A stretch of 64,000 nucleotides of DNA from Oscillospiraceae bacterium (GTDB lineage Bacteria; Bacillota; Clostridia; Oscillospirales; Oscillospiraceae): the NCBI GenBank assembly GCA_902765595.1, contig CACXAQ010000004.1, positions 1 to 64,000 on the forward strand, in the 5' to 3' direction. Below are positions 17,438-25,524 of this stretch, one piece after another; position 1 is the first letter of the stretch, and each line of letters begins with the position of its first letter. A program made the position numbers and the translations under genes. A model generated the notes under the pieces. The model worked only from the letters and a program-made list of their open reading frames with translations, ran no database searches and was not told the DNA's origin.

Positions 17438-17983
17438 TTATTTTTCGTGGACAAGCTTGCCGCTGATATGCTCCGGAACCAAAGCAAAACAAAGTGTCCG
17501 GTGACCGGCGTTTTGGATCTCCCAGTCGATGTATTTCTCATCATCGGTAAAGTGGAGGCTGAGCTTCCGCGCAAGCTCCATCGCTTTTTCGTGATCTTCC
17601 ACGATCTCCAGACGACCGAAGACGATGACGCTGCGAAACCACAGCGACCAGTCGGTGTCGTCGGGGGTGCCCCCGTCCAGCACACAGAAGCTGGCCCTGG
17701 GCTCCCTGCGCATGGCGTCGATGCGGTGGCCGATGGTCCCGCCGTGAAAGTAGAGCTTTCCGTCCTCTGGACAATACCAGTGATTCAGCGGCACGCCGTA
17801 GGGCCAGCCGCCGTCCCCTATGAGGGAGAGGACGCCGCGCTTTTCGTTTTGCAGGATCTCGATGCATGCTTCCTTGGACAGCGCCTGCCGGGAGCGTGCA
17901 AGCGGGCGAAAAGCAGGGGCGGTCACTTTTTTCGAAAGAATCGATCGATCTTTCTCCAGCCCTTCGGTCTTCTGATCGTTCAT
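17438..17983 (-). CDS. Pyridoxamine 5'-phosphate oxidase-like flavin protein
   Basis: A 181-aa protein with the split-barrel FMN-binding fold, similar to the NimA/pyridoxamine-phosphate-oxidase-related group. Typical segments are LQNEKRGVLSLIGDGGWPYGVPLNHWY, KLYFHGGTIGHRIDAM and a C-terminal HRTLCFALVPEHISGKLVHEK. The ATG at 17983 is preferred because GGAG lies 9 nt upstream; an ATG at 17998 would leave a leader of only a few nucleotides from the promoter below. Such proteins can reduce nitro or other flavin-accessible substrates; the substrate is unknown. Confidence 0.8.
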   Translation of the reverse strand: MNDQKTEGLEKDRSILSKKVTAPAFRPLARSRQALSKEACIEILQNEKRGVLSLIGDGGWPYGVPLNHWYCPEDGKLYFHGGTIGHRIDAMRREPRASFCVLDGGTPDDTDWSLWFRSVIVFGRLEIVEDHEKAMELARKLSLHFTDDEKYIDWEIQNAGHRTLCFALVPEHISGKLVHEK

Positions 17984-18010
17984 GGGTTTTGTCTCCATCC
18001 TTTTTTTCTC

Positions 18011-18040
18011 ACTATATCACAGACATAATGGCATATGCAA
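18011..18040 (-). promoter_or_regulatory. Sigma-A promoter of the flavin protein gene
   Basis: Minus strand TTGCAT (18035-18040), 18-nt spacer, TATAGT (18011-18016). Confidence 0.6.
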
Positions 18041-18107
18041 GTATCGACCCGCTTCGGAAGGCGGAAGGGCGGATTTAGAAAGGAAGGCGGTAAGTTGCCG
18101 CCTTCCA

Positions 18108-18548
18108 TCATTCCATTTTCAGTCCGTGCATGAAGCCGTTGAGGGCGGTGCTGTGAATATCGCCCGCAATGACCCGGCGGCCCTGCACGTACAGGGTCAC
18201 CAGCACGGTCTGGCTCTCATCCGGATAGTTGTTGACCAGATAACTGTACTGCTGGCACTGCTCTCCCAGATGTCGGTTCAGATCGTAGCCCTGGGCAAGC
18301 TGCATTTCGTTGTAGTCCGCCAGCATGCCGCTCAGTTCATCCGGGAGCTGGACTGTCCGGACGTCCTCGCTCTCCGGGTCGATCTCCCATCCCAGATCCC
18401 GGAGAAAGGCCTGCCGCCCTTCCAGCGTGGAGGCGTCGTTTGACGCGCCGCAGCCCTTGAGCAGCGTCATCGCAAGCAGCACGGCAGCGGCAAGCAGTAC
18501 GATGGTCAGGAGCTTCTTTTTTGAAAATGCGCTCTTCGCTTGTTTCAT
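18108..18548 (-). CDS. Small membrane-anchored protein, DUF4830-like
   Basis: A 146-aa protein: basic N terminus (MKQAKSAFSKKK), one hydrophobic segment (about 13-30) ending LLKGCGAS, so a membrane anchor or possibly a lipoprotein (the Cys is poorly placed for a lipobox), then an extracytoplasmic domain. The domain begins GRQAFLRDLGWEIDPE and ends VIAGDIHSTALNGFMHGLKM, which I recognise as DUF4830-like. Function unknown. The ATG at 18548 has GAGGTGAG just upstream; a longer frame from 18629 is rejected. Confidence 0.75.
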   Translation of the reverse strand: MKQAKSAFSKKKLLTIVLLAAAVLLAMTLLKGCGASNDASTLEGRQAFLRDLGWEIDPESEDVRTVQLPDELSGMLADYNEMQLAQGYDLNRHLGEQCQQYSYLVNNYPDESQTVLVTLYVQGRRVIAGDIHSTALNGFMHGLKME

Positions 18549-18705
18549 TGCACTCACCTCGGTACAAGCGTATTCGCGGGGGCGTCCGGATATGTGAAAG
18601 AAAGAGCGAACGTGCAGTACCGGAAACAAAAGAGTATTCTTGTCAAAAAAGCAAGTTCGTGTTATGCAGAAAACAGCTCGATAAAGTCAAAATAGACAAA
18701 AAAGG

Positions 18706-18734
18706 TTGCAATTTGGTTAAAAAACTGCTATACT
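18706..18734 (+). promoter_or_regulatory. Sigma-A promoter upstream of the rsuA-like gene and repeat copy A
   Basis: TTGCAA (18706-18711), 17-nt spacer, TATACT (18729-18734). Transcription would start near 18741, a few nucleotides before repeat copy A, so the whole repeat is expected in the leader of the downstream mRNA. Confidence 0.75.
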
Positions 18735-18746
18735 GTACAAGTCGTA

Positions 18747-18952
18747 ATAATGATCATCGGATGGCGAAATCAATCGAGAATTTGATTGATTTCGCTGCCA
18801 AGCGACAGGTTTGGCAGCGAATGATTCTCAAAATCATTCGCCCGATGCTCATTGCAATGAGTATATGGCAAAACAGCCCTGCTGTTTTGCTGCGCAGCAA
18901 AAAGCTGCGCGGCGAAAAGCTTTTTCGCTTTTCGCCATCATATAATCATTAT
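18747..18952. repeat. Multi-hairpin inverted-repeat element, copy A (206 bp)
   Basis: Bounded by 22-bp terminal inverted repeats (18747-18768 and 18931-18952; 19 of 22 match; outer end ATAATGAT, inner end GATGGCGAA). Inside is a chain of hairpins: 18764-18795 (12-bp stem GCGAAATCAATC), 18794-18818 (GCTGCCAA stem), 18817-18841 (GCGAATGATT stem), 18848-18861 (CTCATTGCAATGAG palindrome), a GCAAAACAGC stem, a GCTGCGC stem, and a final GGCGAAAAGC stem ending in the right repeat. Longest copy of four; it lies between a promoter and the ribosome binding site of the rsuA-like gene, ending 23 nt before its ATG. Confidence 0.85.
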
Positions 18953-18975
18953 GGTTGCTTTTCGGGAGGACATCA

Positions 18976-19725
18976 ATGCCAAAAATCAGATTGGATAAAT
19001 TCCTGGCCGATCGGGGTGTCGGCTCCCGCAGAGAACTGAAGGACATCATCCGCAGCGGCCGCGTCTCTGTCAACGGGGTCCCGGTCCGGGAAGCGGAGCG
19101 GAAGCTGGACCCGGAAGCGGAGCAGGTGAGCCTGGATGGCGAGCTTATTTCCGCACCGCGGCTGCGTTATTGGATGCTGGATAAGCCGCTGGGTGTTGTG
19201 ACCGCCACGGAGGACGCCCGGGAAAAGACGGTGCTGGATCTGCTTCCGCCGGAGCTGCGGCGTCTGGGCCTGTTTCCGGTGGGACGGCTCGATAAGGACA
19301 CCAGCGGCCTGCTGATCCTGACGAACGACGGGGAATTTGCCCATCGGGTCATTTCTCCAAAATCTGCCGTCGAAAAATGTTACTATGCAAAAGTAGATGG
19401 GGAACTGAACGAGGAGGACGTGGACGCCTTTCGGGAGGGCCTTGTCCTGCGGGATGGGACGCGTTGTCTCCCCGCAAAGCTGGAGCTGCTGGAACCGGGG
19501 GCCTGCCTGGTCCGTGTCACGGAAGGAAAGTATCACCAGGTCAGGCGGATGCTGGCGAGTCGCGGCAAACCTGTCCTGGAACTCCGCGGAATGTCCGTCG
19601 GTACGCTGGAGCTGGACGAAGGCCTTGGACCCGGCGGCTGGAAGGAACTGGACGAAAAAGATTTGTGCAGACTGTTCAGCCCCGATCCTATGGGCAATAT
19701 GTCGAAAAATCCAACAGTTTTTTAA
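18976..19725 (+). CDS. Pseudouridine synthase, RsuA/RluB/RluE family
   Basis: Converts a specific uridine in ribosomal RNA to pseudouridine. The 249 aa comprise an N-terminal S4 RNA-binding domain (IRLDKFLADRGVGSRRELKDIIRSGRVSVNG, 3-33) and a catalytic domain with GRLDKDTSGLLILTNDG (catalytic Asp) and the family KYHQVRRMLASRGKPVLELRG segment. The small-subunit type (RsuA-like) is suggested by size; whether it acts on 16S or 23S rRNA cannot be decided here. The ATG at 18976 has GGGAGGA 5 nt upstream. Its leader contains repeat copy A. Confidence 0.9.
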   Translation: MPKIRLDKFLADRGVGSRRELKDIIRSGRVSVNGVPVREAERKLDPEAEQVSLDGELISAPRLRYWMLDKPLGVVTATEDAREKTVLDLLPPELRRLGLFPVGRLDKDTSGLLILTNDGEFAHRVISPKSAVEKCYYAKVDGELNEEDVDAFREGLVLRDGTRCLPAKLELLEPGACLVRVTEGKYHQVRRMLASRGKPVLELRGMSVGTLELDEGLGPGGWKELDEKDLCRLFSPDPMGNMSKNPTVF

Positions 19726-19786
19726 AGTTTTTGCGCTTTCCCAACACAATTCCAAAATAATTAACAAAAACAGACGCAATTTTCTA

Positions 19787-19815
19787 TTGAAAATCACGGG
19801 GATTGGAGTTATGAT
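19787..19815 (+). promoter_or_regulatory. Sigma-A promoter of the CdaR-like regulator
   Basis: TTGAAA (19787-19792), 17-nt spacer, TATGAT (19810-19815). This places the transcript start downstream of the TTG at 19815 and supports the ATG at 19890. Confidence 0.65.
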
Positions 19816-19889
19816 TGTCAAAGACAGCCGAGATGCTTTGGCAAAAATGCCAGTTTCTGTTTTCAGGGCGGCACATAGGGGGAAAGAGT

Positions 19890-20987
19890 ATGTCCAGCAG
19901 AATTTTCCAGAACGTGATCATACAGATGAAAGACGCGGTGGACCGACCCATTGGCGTTGTGGACGAACAGGGGATCGTTGTCGCCAGCAGTGAGCTGGCC
20001 ATGATCGGCTCCCGGCTGGACGATTTCCGGGCCTTTGATCTGGAAAACGCCGCCGGCGTTCCGGTGCCTACGGATAACCGGTGCTACAGTGCCTTGACCA
20101 ACGAAAACGGCAAGGTGGACTACGCTGCATTTGTAGAAGGGGCGGACGCCATTTCCCGTACCGTCTGCGCCGTGGCTGCCGTGGCTTTTAACGAGGCCAA
20201 GAACAATTTTGAAGAAAAGCACAACAAGGCCGCTTTTATTAAGAACATCATCTCGGACAACATCCTTCCGGGCGATGTTTATGTGCGCGCCAAGGAGCTG
20301 CATTTCGTTACGGACGAGTCCCGCGTCGTCCTTCTTGTCCGGCAGATGGATAATCCGGACGTTTCGGCCGTAGAGGTGATCGGGCGTCAGTTCCCCGATA
20401 AGCAGCGGGATTTTGTGCTGAACATCAATGAGACGGATGTGGTCGTGGTCAAGTCCCTGGCGTCGTCTGACAGTCAGGAGGAGATCGCGAGGGCTGCCCA
20501 TAGCATCGAGAGCGCTCTGCATGAGGAGCTTGGGACCCGCTGCGTGATCGGCGTCAGCACCAATGCCCGGCATCTCCGTGAGCTGGCCGACCGCTATAAG
20601 GAAGCGCAGGTCGCCATTGACGTGGGCCGCATCTTCGAGAGCGACAAGTCCATCATCTACTACGAGAACCTGGGCCTGGGCCGCATCATCTACCAGCTGC
20701 CCACCACGCTCTGTGAGATGTTCCTGAATGAGGTCTTCAAAAAGAACCCCATCGAGACGCTGGACGAGGACACGCTGGAGACCATCAACCGCTTTTTTGA
20801 GAACAACCTGAACGTCTCCGAGACCTCCCGAAAGCTCTATGTACACCGCAACACCCTGGTATATCGCCTGGAAAAGATCAAGAAGATCACCGGCCTTGAT
20901 CTGCGTGAGTTTGACCACGCCATCGTCTTCAAGGTCGCTATGATGGTCAAGATGTATCTCGACTCGCTGAACAACTTCAGATACTGA
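19890..20987 (+). CDS. CdaR/PucR-family transcriptional regulator
   Basis: A 365-aa regulator with an N-terminal sensor-like region (IGVVDEQGIVVASSE, resembling the sugar-diacid recognition domain), a central GGDEF-like/CdaR linker (about 150-270) and a C-terminal PucR-type helix-turn-helix (about 310-360: NLNVSETSRKLYVHRNTLVYRL). Family members respond to small metabolites; the ligand is unknown. AGGGGGA lies upstream of the ATG. The ftsE gene follows after 60 nt on the same strand, so it may control or share transcription with the ftsEX-hydrolase cluster. Confidence 0.85.
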   Translation: MSSRIFQNVIIQMKDAVDRPIGVVDEQGIVVASSELAMIGSRLDDFRAFDLENAAGVPVPTDNRCYSALTNENGKVDYAAFVEGADAISRTVCAVAAVAFNEAKNNFEEKHNKAAFIKNIISDNILPGDVYVRAKELHFVTDESRVVLLVRQMDNPDVSAVEVIGRQFPDKQRDFVLNINETDVVVVKSLASSDSQEEIARAAHSIESALHEELGTRCVIGVSTNARHLRELADRYKEAQVAIDVGRIFESDKSIIYYENLGLGRIIYQLPTTLCEMFLNEVFKKNPIETLDEDTLETINRFFENNLNVSETSRKLYVHRNTLVYRLEKIKKITGLDLREFDHAIVFKVAMMVKMYLDSLNNFRY

Positions 20988-21047
20988 GCCGTTTACATAG
21001 CCTGTTAGATCGAGCAATTCCCAATCGTACGCAAATGGAGGAAAACT

Positions 21048-21740
21048 ATGGTTCGCTTTGAGAAAGTCAAAATGACCTACGACAGCAGCGGCACCCTTGC
21101 CCTGGATGGCGTGGATCTGAACGTGGACGAGGGCGAATTCGTCTTTCTTGTAGGGCCCTCGGGCTCGGGCAAGACGAGCCTGATGAAGCTCATCACCGGT
21201 GAGGTGCGGGCGGATTCCGGAAAAGTCATCGTCAATGATTTTGACATGATGAAGATCCGGCGGCGCAAGCTCCCCAAGATGCGCCGTACCCTGGGCGTGG
21301 TCTTTCAGGACTACCGCCTGATCGAAAATATGAACGTATATGACAACGTGGCCTTCGCCATGCGTGTGGTCGGCGCCCCGGCGAGAGAGATCCGCAAGCG
21401 CGTTCCCTACGTGCTGGAGCTTGTTGGTCTGGAAGGCAGGGAGAAGCGGCTTCCCAGCGAGCTCTCCGGCGGCGAGCAGCAGCGTGTGGCCATCGCCCGC
21501 GCCCTGGTGAACAACCCCCGCATGATCGTGGCAGACGAGCCCACCGGCAATCTGGACCCGGTGCGCAGCCTGGAGCTGATGCTCCTGTTCGAGAAGATCA
21601 ACGAGATGGGGACCACCGTCCTGGTGGTCACCCACGAGAAGGAGCTGGTCAACGCCCTGGCCAAGCGCGTCATTACCATTGACGAGGGCCATGTGATCAG
21701 CGACGGAATGGATGGGTATTACAGCTATGAGATTCAGTAG
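21048..21740 (+). CDS. ftsE: Cell-division ABC ATPase FtsE
   Basis: ATPase of the FtsEX complex, which couples cytoplasmic ATP hydrolysis to activation of peptidoglycan hydrolases outside the cell. At 230 aa it has the expected length. Walker A GPSGSGKTS, Q-loop VVFQDYRLIENMNVYDNV, signature LSGGEQQRVAIARAL, Walker B MIVADEPTGNLD and H-loop VTHEK are all intact. GGAGG lies 8 nt upstream of the ATG. It overlaps ftsX by 14 nt. Confidence 0.96.
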   Translation: MVRFEKVKMTYDSSGTLALDGVDLNVDEGEFVFLVGPSGSGKTSLMKLITGEVRADSGKVIVNDFDMMKIRRRKLPKMRRTLGVVFQDYRLIENMNVYDNVAFAMRVVGAPAREIRKRVPYVLELVGLEGREKRLPSELSGGEQQRVAIARALVNNPRMIVADEPTGNLDPVRSLELMLLFEKINEMGTTVLVVTHEKELVNALAKRVITIDEGHVISDGMDGYYSYEIQ

Positions 21741-22614
21741 AGGCGGTTATTTGATTCGCGAGGGCTTCCGCAGCATCCGGACCCACAGCCTGATGTCCTT
21801 CGCCACGGTCACGATCATTATGGCCTGCCTGATCATCATGGGCAGCGTGGCCCTTCTCTCTGTCAACATCAACGTTCTGATCCGGGATATGGAGGATCAG
21901 AACGAGGTCGTGGCCTTCGTGGAAGACGAGATCGAGGACGAGGAGCAGGCCAAGGCCATCGGCAACGACATCCTTGCGCTGGACAACGTGAGCTCTGTGG
22001 ATTTCATCTCCCGGGCCCAGGCCATGGAAAACTACATGAGCAAGTACGATAAGTCTCTGATGGAAGGGATCGACGAGACGGTGTTCCGCCATCGCTTTGT
22101 GATCCATCTGACGGATATCACCGACATGGCCAAGACGGACGACGCCATTCGCGGCGTTCCCGGTATCCTCAAGGTCCGCGACCATCTGGAGTATGCCAAT
22201 ACCTTTATCAAGATCCGCAACATCGTCAGTGTGGTTGCCCTGGTTCTGATGGTGATCCTGGTGCTGGTTTCCATGTTTATCATGTCCAACACCATCAAGC
22301 TCGCCACCTTCTCCCGGCGCGAGGAGATCGCGATCATGAAGATGGTCGGCGCCAGCAACGGCTTCATCCGACTGCCCTTCGTGGTCGAGGGCCTGGTGCT
22401 GGGTCTGCTGGGCGGCGGCCTGGGCTTCCTGGCCCAGTGGGGCCTGTACAATCTGGTCACCGGCAGCCTGGTTGAATCGCTGACAGGCAGCATTATCACC
22501 GTGGTTTCGTTCCGGTCGCTGGCTCTCCCGATCCTGATCGTTTATCTGGGAATCGGCGTGGTGATCGGCGTGTTCGGCGGCATCAACGCAATCAGGAATT
22601 ATTTGAAGGTTTAA
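21727..22614 (+). CDS. ftsX: Cell-division permease-like protein FtsX
   Basis: Membrane partner of FtsE, 295 aa. Four membrane helices are visible: about 21-46, then after an extracellular domain (48-155, starting near DMEDQNEVVAFVEDE) three at about 165-190, 213-240 and 260-285. The start MRFSRGGYLIREGFRS matches the family, so the ATG at 21727 is preferred over 21712. The large outside loop normally contacts the coiled coil of a PcsB/CwlO-type hydrolase, and two such proteins are encoded next. Confidence 0.95.
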   Translation: MRFSRGGYLIREGFRSIRTHSLMSFATVTIIMACLIIMGSVALLSVNINVLIRDMEDQNEVVAFVEDEIEDEEQAKAIGNDILALDNVSSVDFISRAQAMENYMSKYDKSLMEGIDETVFRHRFVIHLTDITDMAKTDDAIRGVPGILKVRDHLEYANTFIKIRNIVSVVALVLMVILVLVSMFIMSNTIKLATFSRREEIAIMKMVGASNGFIRLPFVVEGLVLGLLGGGLGFLAQWGLYNLVTGSLVESLTGSIITVVSFRSLALPILIVYLGIGVVIGVFGGINAIRNYLKV

Positions 22615-22639
22615 TTGTTTTCCGGGTAAGGAGCAAATT

Positions 22640-24076
22640 ATGGACCGTAAAAAAGTCGTATCGATCCTGGCACTGATCATGGCGATCGTCATGATCCTGA
22701 GCCTGGTCATTTCCGTGCTTCCGACCGCGTTTGCCATAGATGAAAGCGAGATCGAAGAGCTGGAAAAGAAAAAGGAAGAGCTGACTGCCCGCACCCGGGA
22801 GGCCGAAAACCGAGTGGATGGACTGAAGGAGCAGCAGGCGAATGTGCTGGAGCAGAAGCTGGCGCTGGATGAGGAAAAACGCTCCGCAGAGGCGGCCATA
22901 GAGGTTCTGGACCAGCAGCTTGCCATCTACGATCGGGAGATCGCGGAGAAGGCCATCGAGGTCCAGCAGGCCCGGACGGTGGAGGGTGAGCAGCTTGCGC
23001 GATACCGTACCCGTGTCCGTGCCATGGAGGAGGAAGGCAGCCTCAGCGTGCTTTTCCTGCTGATCAAGGCGGAGAGCATGGGTGATTTCCTGGCGGCCAT
23101 CGATGATATCGGCGATATCATGCAGAGCGATAAGGCGATGGAGCGCCAGTACCGCGCCGCGCGGGAAGACAGCGAGCGGGTCATGGGCGAGTATGAGAAG
23201 CTGCGTGAAAGCTGTGTGGAAGAGCAGGAGAAGCTCCAAAAAGAGCGGGAAGAGATATTGAAGCATATCCGGGATGCCGAAGAGGAACTGGAGAAGCTGG
23301 AGGACGAGATCAAGACCGCGCTGGAGGAGTACAAGGCCGCGCAGCAGGCAGAGGCCTACGCAGCTTATCAGGTTCTCGCGATCATCGCCGCTTATAACGA
23401 AGAAAAGCAGAAAGATCAAGATCCGAACGGCGGAGAAGATCCAAACCCCGATCCGAATCCGAACCCGGATCCCGATCCGAACCCGGACCCCAATCCGAAC
23501 CCCGATCCTGATCCCGATCCGAATCTGGACCCCGATCCGAACCCGGACCCCGATCCGAACCCGGATCCCGATCCGAACCCGGACCCGGATCCCACGCCTG
23601 CTCCCACACCGCCTCCTCCCGAGCCCACGCCTGAGCCTACGCCTTCGGGCGGCGGAACGGGCAGCTTTGTGTGGCCGGTTCCCTGCAGCAAGAGGATCAC
23701 CAGCCGCTTCGGCAATCGAATCGACCCGTTTACCGGCGAGGTCCGTTACCATAGCGGGATCGATATTGACGGCTATGGCAACGAAGGCAATATCATTATC
23801 GCCGCAGACGGCGGGACGGTTGTCACCGCTACATACAACGACGGCTACGGCAACTATGTGATCATTGACCATGGAAACGGATACATGACCCTTTACGCGC
23901 ATATGTCCGGCGCTGCTGTCAGCACCGGCGATACCGTCACCCAGGGACAGACCGTCGGCTACCTCGGCATGACCGGACGCGCTACCGGCGTTCACTGCCA
24001 TTTTGAGGTATTTCTGAACGGCGGGCGTATTGACCCCGAACAGTTCTTCTCCGGCCTGACCTATTGGAACTGCTGA
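22640..24076 (+). CDS. Secreted coiled-coil M23 peptidoglycan hydrolase with Asp-Pro repeat linker
   Basis: Likely FtsEX-controlled cell-wall hydrolase (CwlO/PcsB/EnvC-like), 478 aa. Signal peptide about 1-32 (cleavage near AFA-ID), a long coiled coil (33-260) rich in E, K and Q, a Pro/Asp linker (about 267-340) made of DPNP/DPDP repeats, and a C-terminal M23 LytM domain (about 345-475). Zinc motifs are intact: HSGID (HxxxD) and HCHFEV (HxH), so it should be an active endopeptidase, unlike EnvC-type activators. AAGGAG precedes the ATG and it lies 25 nt after ftsX. Confidence 0.92.
   Translation: MDRKKVVSILALIMAIVMILSLVISVLPTAFAIDESEIEELEKKKEELTARTREAENRVDGLKEQQANVLEQKLALDEEKRSAEAAIEVLDQQLAIYDREIAEKAIEVQQARTVEGEQLARYRTRVRAMEEEGSLSVLFLLIKAESMGDFLAAIDDIGDIMQSDKAMERQYRAAREDSERVMGEYEKLRESCVEEQEKLQKEREEILKHIRDAEEELEKLEDEIKTALEEYKAAQQAEAYAAYQVLAIIAAYNEEKQKDQDPNGGEDPNPDPNPNPDPDPNPDPNPNPDPDPDPNLDPDPNPDPDPNPDPDPNPDPDPTPAPTPPPPEPTPEPTPSGGGTGSFVWPVPCSKRITSRFGNRIDPFTGEVRYHSGIDIDGYGNEGNIIIAADGGTVVTATYNDGYGNYVIIDHGNGYMTLYAHMSGAAVSTGDTVTQGQTVGYLGMTGRATGVHCHFEVFLNGGRIDPEQFFSGLTYWNC
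23439..23592 (+). repeat. Tandem Asp-Pro-Asn-Pro coding repeat
   Basis: About 154 bp of imperfect 6/12-bp units (GATCCGAACCCG and variants) encoding the DPNP/DPDP linker of the M23 protein between the coiled coil and the catalytic domain. Such repeats can expand or contract in frame, altering linker length. Confidence 0.85.
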
Positions 24077-24092
24077 AAGGGCAGTTGTTGCT

Positions 24093-25391
24093 ATGAGAAA
24101 GAGATTCTATTCCTGCCTGCTCTCCGTTGGACTTGCGCTTGCACTGATGGTAAGCGGTTTTTCCACAACCGCATTTGCCGTATCTCAGGCGGAGATCGAT
24201 GAACTGCGCGCGGAGAGGCTTGCCATTGCGGAAGAGCATGGCAAGAAGCAGGCGATCGTGGATGAGCTGGAAGAGAAGAAAGCCGGCATCCTGGAGCTGA
24301 AGCGCGCAATGGACGAGCGGAACGCGCTGACACGAAAGCAGATCGCCAGCATCCAGGAAGAGCTTGCCCTCTACGACCAGATGATCGCAGAGGAGGCCAT
24401 CAAGGTCGAGCAGGCCAAGGCGGTGGAGGAGCAGCAGCTTGAGCGCTACCGTACCCATGTGCGTGCCATGGAAGAAAATGGCGAGCTTGGCTATCTGGCG
24501 CTGATCCTGCGCGTAAACGACCTCAATGAGCTCCTTACTGCGGTGGACGACGCGGGTGCCATCATGCACAGCGACCGGGACCTCTATGATGACTATATCG
24601 CCGCCCGTGAACATACGGAAGCCGTCAAGGCGGAGTACGAGGCGTACAAGGCGGAGCTGGAGGAAACCCAGGTTGAGCTTCGGAAGGAACAAGCTTCGCT
24701 GGAGGCGGAGATCAAGGAATTTGAGCGGATGGTCTCCGAGCTTGAAGAGGAGATCAAAGAACGACAGGACGAGGTGTACGAGCTTCTGCTTGCCGAAATA
24801 GAGACCTCGGAAAGACTGGACGCGCTTGTCGCCCAGCAGGAGGCGGAACGCAGAGCCCGCGAGCAGGCTGCCAACAACAATAACAACAACGGCGGCAGCA
24901 CCGGCGGAAACTCCGGCGGGAATTCCGGCGGCGGGAGCACCGGCGGCGGAACGGTGGTCGGATCCGGCTCCTGGAGCTGGCCCTGCCCCGGCTGCACCTA
25001 TATCACCAGCCGCGCCGGCAACCGCTGGCACCCCATTTTTGAGGAGTGGCGCTACCACTCCGGCATCGACATCGGAGCAGGCTACGGTTCCGCCATCGTT
25101 GCCTCTGACAGCGGCACGGTGATCCTGGCGGAGGTCAATGGCGGCTACGGCAACTGCGTCATGATCGACCACGGCAACGGGTACTACACGCTCTACGGGC
25201 ATATGTCCAGCTATGCGGTGTCCGCCGGCCAGGCGGTCAGCAAAGGGCAGACCATCGGCTGCGTGGGCGATACCGGCTGGGCTACCGGCCCCCATCTCCA
25301 TTTTGAGATCCGCTATGGCGGTACCTGCCTGGATCCGGAAACGGCAGGCGGCTTTACCGGACTGACCTACGCGCCGGACGCGGGAGAATAA
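24093..25391 (+). CDS. Second secreted coiled-coil M23 peptidoglycan hydrolase
   Basis: Paralogue of the preceding gene, 432 aa: signal peptide about 1-29 (AFA-VS), coiled coil 30-255, a short flexible linker rich in N, G and S (about 265-292) in place of the Asp-Pro repeat, and a C-terminal M23 domain (about 300-425) with HSGID and LHFEI zinc motifs. The first catalytic-domain residues (SWPCPGCTYITSRAGNRWHP) contain an extra Cys pair absent from the first copy. It begins 16 nt after the first copy. Tandem duplication with linker divergence is the simplest reading. Confidence 0.92.
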   Translation: MRKRFYSCLLSVGLALALMVSGFSTTAFAVSQAEIDELRAERLAIAEEHGKKQAIVDELEEKKAGILELKRAMDERNALTRKQIASIQEELALYDQMIAEEAIKVEQAKAVEEQQLERYRTHVRAMEENGELGYLALILRVNDLNELLTAVDDAGAIMHSDRDLYDDYIAAREHTEAVKAEYEAYKAELEETQVELRKEQASLEAEIKEFERMVSELEEEIKERQDEVYELLLAEIETSERLDALVAQQEAERRAREQAANNNNNNGGSTGGNSGGNSGGGSTGGGTVVGSGSWSWPCPGCTYITSRAGNRWHPIFEEWRYHSGIDIGAGYGSAIVASDSGTVILAEVNGGYGNCVMIDHGNGYYTLYGHMSSYAVSAGQAVSKGQTIGCVGDTGWATGPHLHFEIRYGGTCLDPETAGGFTGLTYAPDAGE

Positions 25392-25424
25392 ACAGAAATC
25401 AGATCAGTATCTGCAGATGCTGAG

Positions 25425-25451
25425 TGCCGGGCAGTTTTTTGCTGCCCGGCA
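25425..25451 (+). terminator. Hairpin between the second M23 gene and the S41 gene
   Basis: Perfect 10-bp stem (TGCCGGGCAG / CTGCCCGGCA) with a T-rich 7-nt loop. There is no T-run after the stem, so it may be an attenuating or RNA-processing hairpin rather than a full terminator. Confidence 0.5.
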
Positions 25452-25524
25452 GCGCCATGCTGAGGCAGAGCGGGAGAGGACCGGCGCACAGCCGGCGCAG
25501 GCAGACCGATACAGGAGGGATCTT

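Noticed and set aside
23439..23592. CRISPR-like repeat array
   Set aside because: Units are 6-12 bp, without spacers, and are in frame within a coding sequence.
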